Below are positions 23,810-24,345 of a DNA stretch of 24,345 nt, piece after piece. This DNA comes from Cryomorphaceae bacterium (GTDB taxonomy: Bacteria > Bacteroidota > Bacteroidia > Flavobacteriales > Schleiferiaceae): positions 1-24,345 of the forward strand of contig JACESW010000004.1 of NCBI GenBank assembly GCA_013911625.1, in the 5' to 3' direction. Every line of letters begins with the position of its first letter. Within the stretch, counting starts at the first letter, position 1. The notes below the pieces were generated by a model, which worked only from the letters and a program-made list of their open reading frames with translations, was not told where the DNA came from and ran no database searches. Position numbers and translations under genes: made by a program.

Positions 23810-24108
23810 TGACACATTTACTATTACAAGCTGGGGCAGAGGGAGCGATGAGCTTTTTACCCCTAATCATGATCGTTTTGGTCATGTATCTATTCTTCTT
23901 CAGACCGCAAATGAAGCGACAAAAGGAAGAAGGGAAATTCCGCAGTGAGGTTGCAAAAGGCAATCGTGTTGTATTGACTTCAGGTATTCACGGAAAGATT
24001 CTTGAAGTAGGCGATACCCACATTGTCCTGGAAACTGAAAATTCGAGATTGAAGGTTGAGAAAAGCGCCATTAGTAAAGAGCTAAGCGCTCAATACCAAT
24101 CGAAATAA
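23809..24108 (+). CDS. yajC: Preprotein translocase subunit YajC
   Basis: 99 residues, close to the 110 of E. coli. One membrane helix (about 14-31, SFLPLIMIVLVMYLFFF) is followed by the family motif FRPQMKRQKE and then a soluble domain with GNRVVLTSGIHGKILEV. YajC associates with SecDF at the Sec translocon. Its ATG overlaps the stop of the DUF1573 gene by one base, so translation is probably coupled. A terminator-like hairpin follows the stop codon, although a YbbR-like gene continues on the same strand. Confidence 0.95.
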   Translation: MTHLLLQAGAEGAMSFLPLIMIVLVMYLFFFRPQMKRQKEEGKFRSEVAKGNRVVLTSGIHGKILEVGDTHIVLETENSRLKVEKSAISKELSAQYQSK

Positions 24109-24112
24109 TTTG

Positions 24113-24136
24113 AAACCGGCTTTGGCCGGTTTTTTT
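24113..24136 (+). terminator. Terminator-like hairpin between yajC and the YbbR-like gene
   Basis: An 8-bp stem, AAACCGGC (24113-24120) and GCCGGTTT (24125-24132), has loop TTTG, and the T-run covers 24130-24136. It starts 4 nt after the yajC stop and ends 5 nt before the next ATG, so it may act as an attenuator within the operon. Confidence 0.75.
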
Positions 24137-24141
24137 AGCCC

Positions 24142-24345
24142 ATGATTAAACGTTTGTTCCATAGAGAATTCTTGCTGTTCTTAGCACTGACAAGTGTCAT
24201 CTGGGCGCTCATTACCGTTAGTAAAGCAGAGCGAAGCACGACAGTTGTCATTTATGCGAACAGTCCTTCTTCTATTGTCGAGGATCAATTCATCACGGAT
24301 ACATCTATTGCCTTAAACGTTGAGGTAAGTGCTTCAGGCATTAAT
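24142..24345 (+). CDS. YbbR-like domain protein, 5' part (runs off the right edge)
   Basis: 68 residues are visible from the ATG at 24142 to the window edge. A short basic start (MIKRLFHREF) is followed by one membrane helix (LLFLALTSVIWALITVSKA) and then by strand-like sequence (TTVVIYANSPSSIV and IALNVEVSASGIN). This matches the start of YbbR-like proteins of Bacteroidota, which I recall following yajC and preceding coaE. YbbR/CdaR proteins in other phyla regulate diadenylate cyclase; whether this one does is unknown. Confidence 0.75.
   Translation, partial: MIKRLFHREFLLFLALTSVIWALITVSKAERSTTVVIYANSPSSIVEDQFITDTSIALNVEVSASGIN

Noticed and set aside
1..24345. CRISPR array, insertion sequence, phage genes or genomic island
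   Set aside because: No direct-repeat array, transposase, terminal inverted repeats or integrase seen. The tRNA-Pro gene has no nearby duplicate of its 3' end that would mark an attachment site.

Overview
The window comes from a Bacteroidota chromosome, most likely order Flavobacteriales. The grounds are two secreted proteins with type IX secretion (T9SS) type A C-terminal sorting domains, lipoproteins with short signal peptides, almost no Shine-Dalgarno sites, promoter boxes close to the Bacteroidota -7 consensus TAnnTTTG, and gene orders I remember from that phylum (parA-parB-DUF5683-dapB-lepB-wbqC and nusB-DUF1573-yajC-YbbR). Genus cannot be read from this. GC content looks moderate, in the low to mid 40s by eye. 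No mobile element, CRISPR array, phage gene or clear sign of recent transfer was seen; most of the window is core chromosome.

Layout. 1-3179 (+) is the 3' part of a large T9SS-exported protein with a tyrosine-rich beta-helix, closed by a strong terminator. 3234-5800 (+) holds a compact Smr-domain protein, the RNase P RNA gene (rnpB), a 59-residue membrane protein and a PMT-type glycosyltransferase. trxB (-) converges on it and shares the terminator-containing gap. 6900-8475 (+) holds two lipoprotein genes, the second an alpha/beta hydrolase, then tRNA-Pro(GGG) and a terminator. 8665-11401 (+) holds an unrecognised exported protein, a small lipoprotein and a sodium:solute symporter.

From 20447 down to 11428 the minus strand carries one long, tightly packed run: parA, parB, DUF5683, dapB, lepB, wbqC, an acyl-CoA carboxylase carboxyltransferase subunit, a second T9SS-exported protein and a 37-residue gene with its own terminator. 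Several junctions overlap by 1-8 nt, so chromosome segregation, lysine/peptidoglycan precursor synthesis, protein export and acyl-CoA metabolism are probably co-transcribed. A type I ABC exporter (-) lies upstream, divergent from nusB. nusB, a DUF1573 lipoprotein, yajC and the start of a YbbR-like gene (+) run off the right edge.

No gene-free stretch exceeds 300 bases. The longest, 8476-8664, holds a terminator and nothing else that I can see. I did not find a clearly new multi-gene system. The most useful less ordinary signals are the 37-residue gene with a dedicated terminator, a promoter-like box exactly 22 nt upstream of four start codons, two terminator hairpins ending 4-5 nt before a start codon, and an ABC exporter with Asp at the catalytic Glu position.
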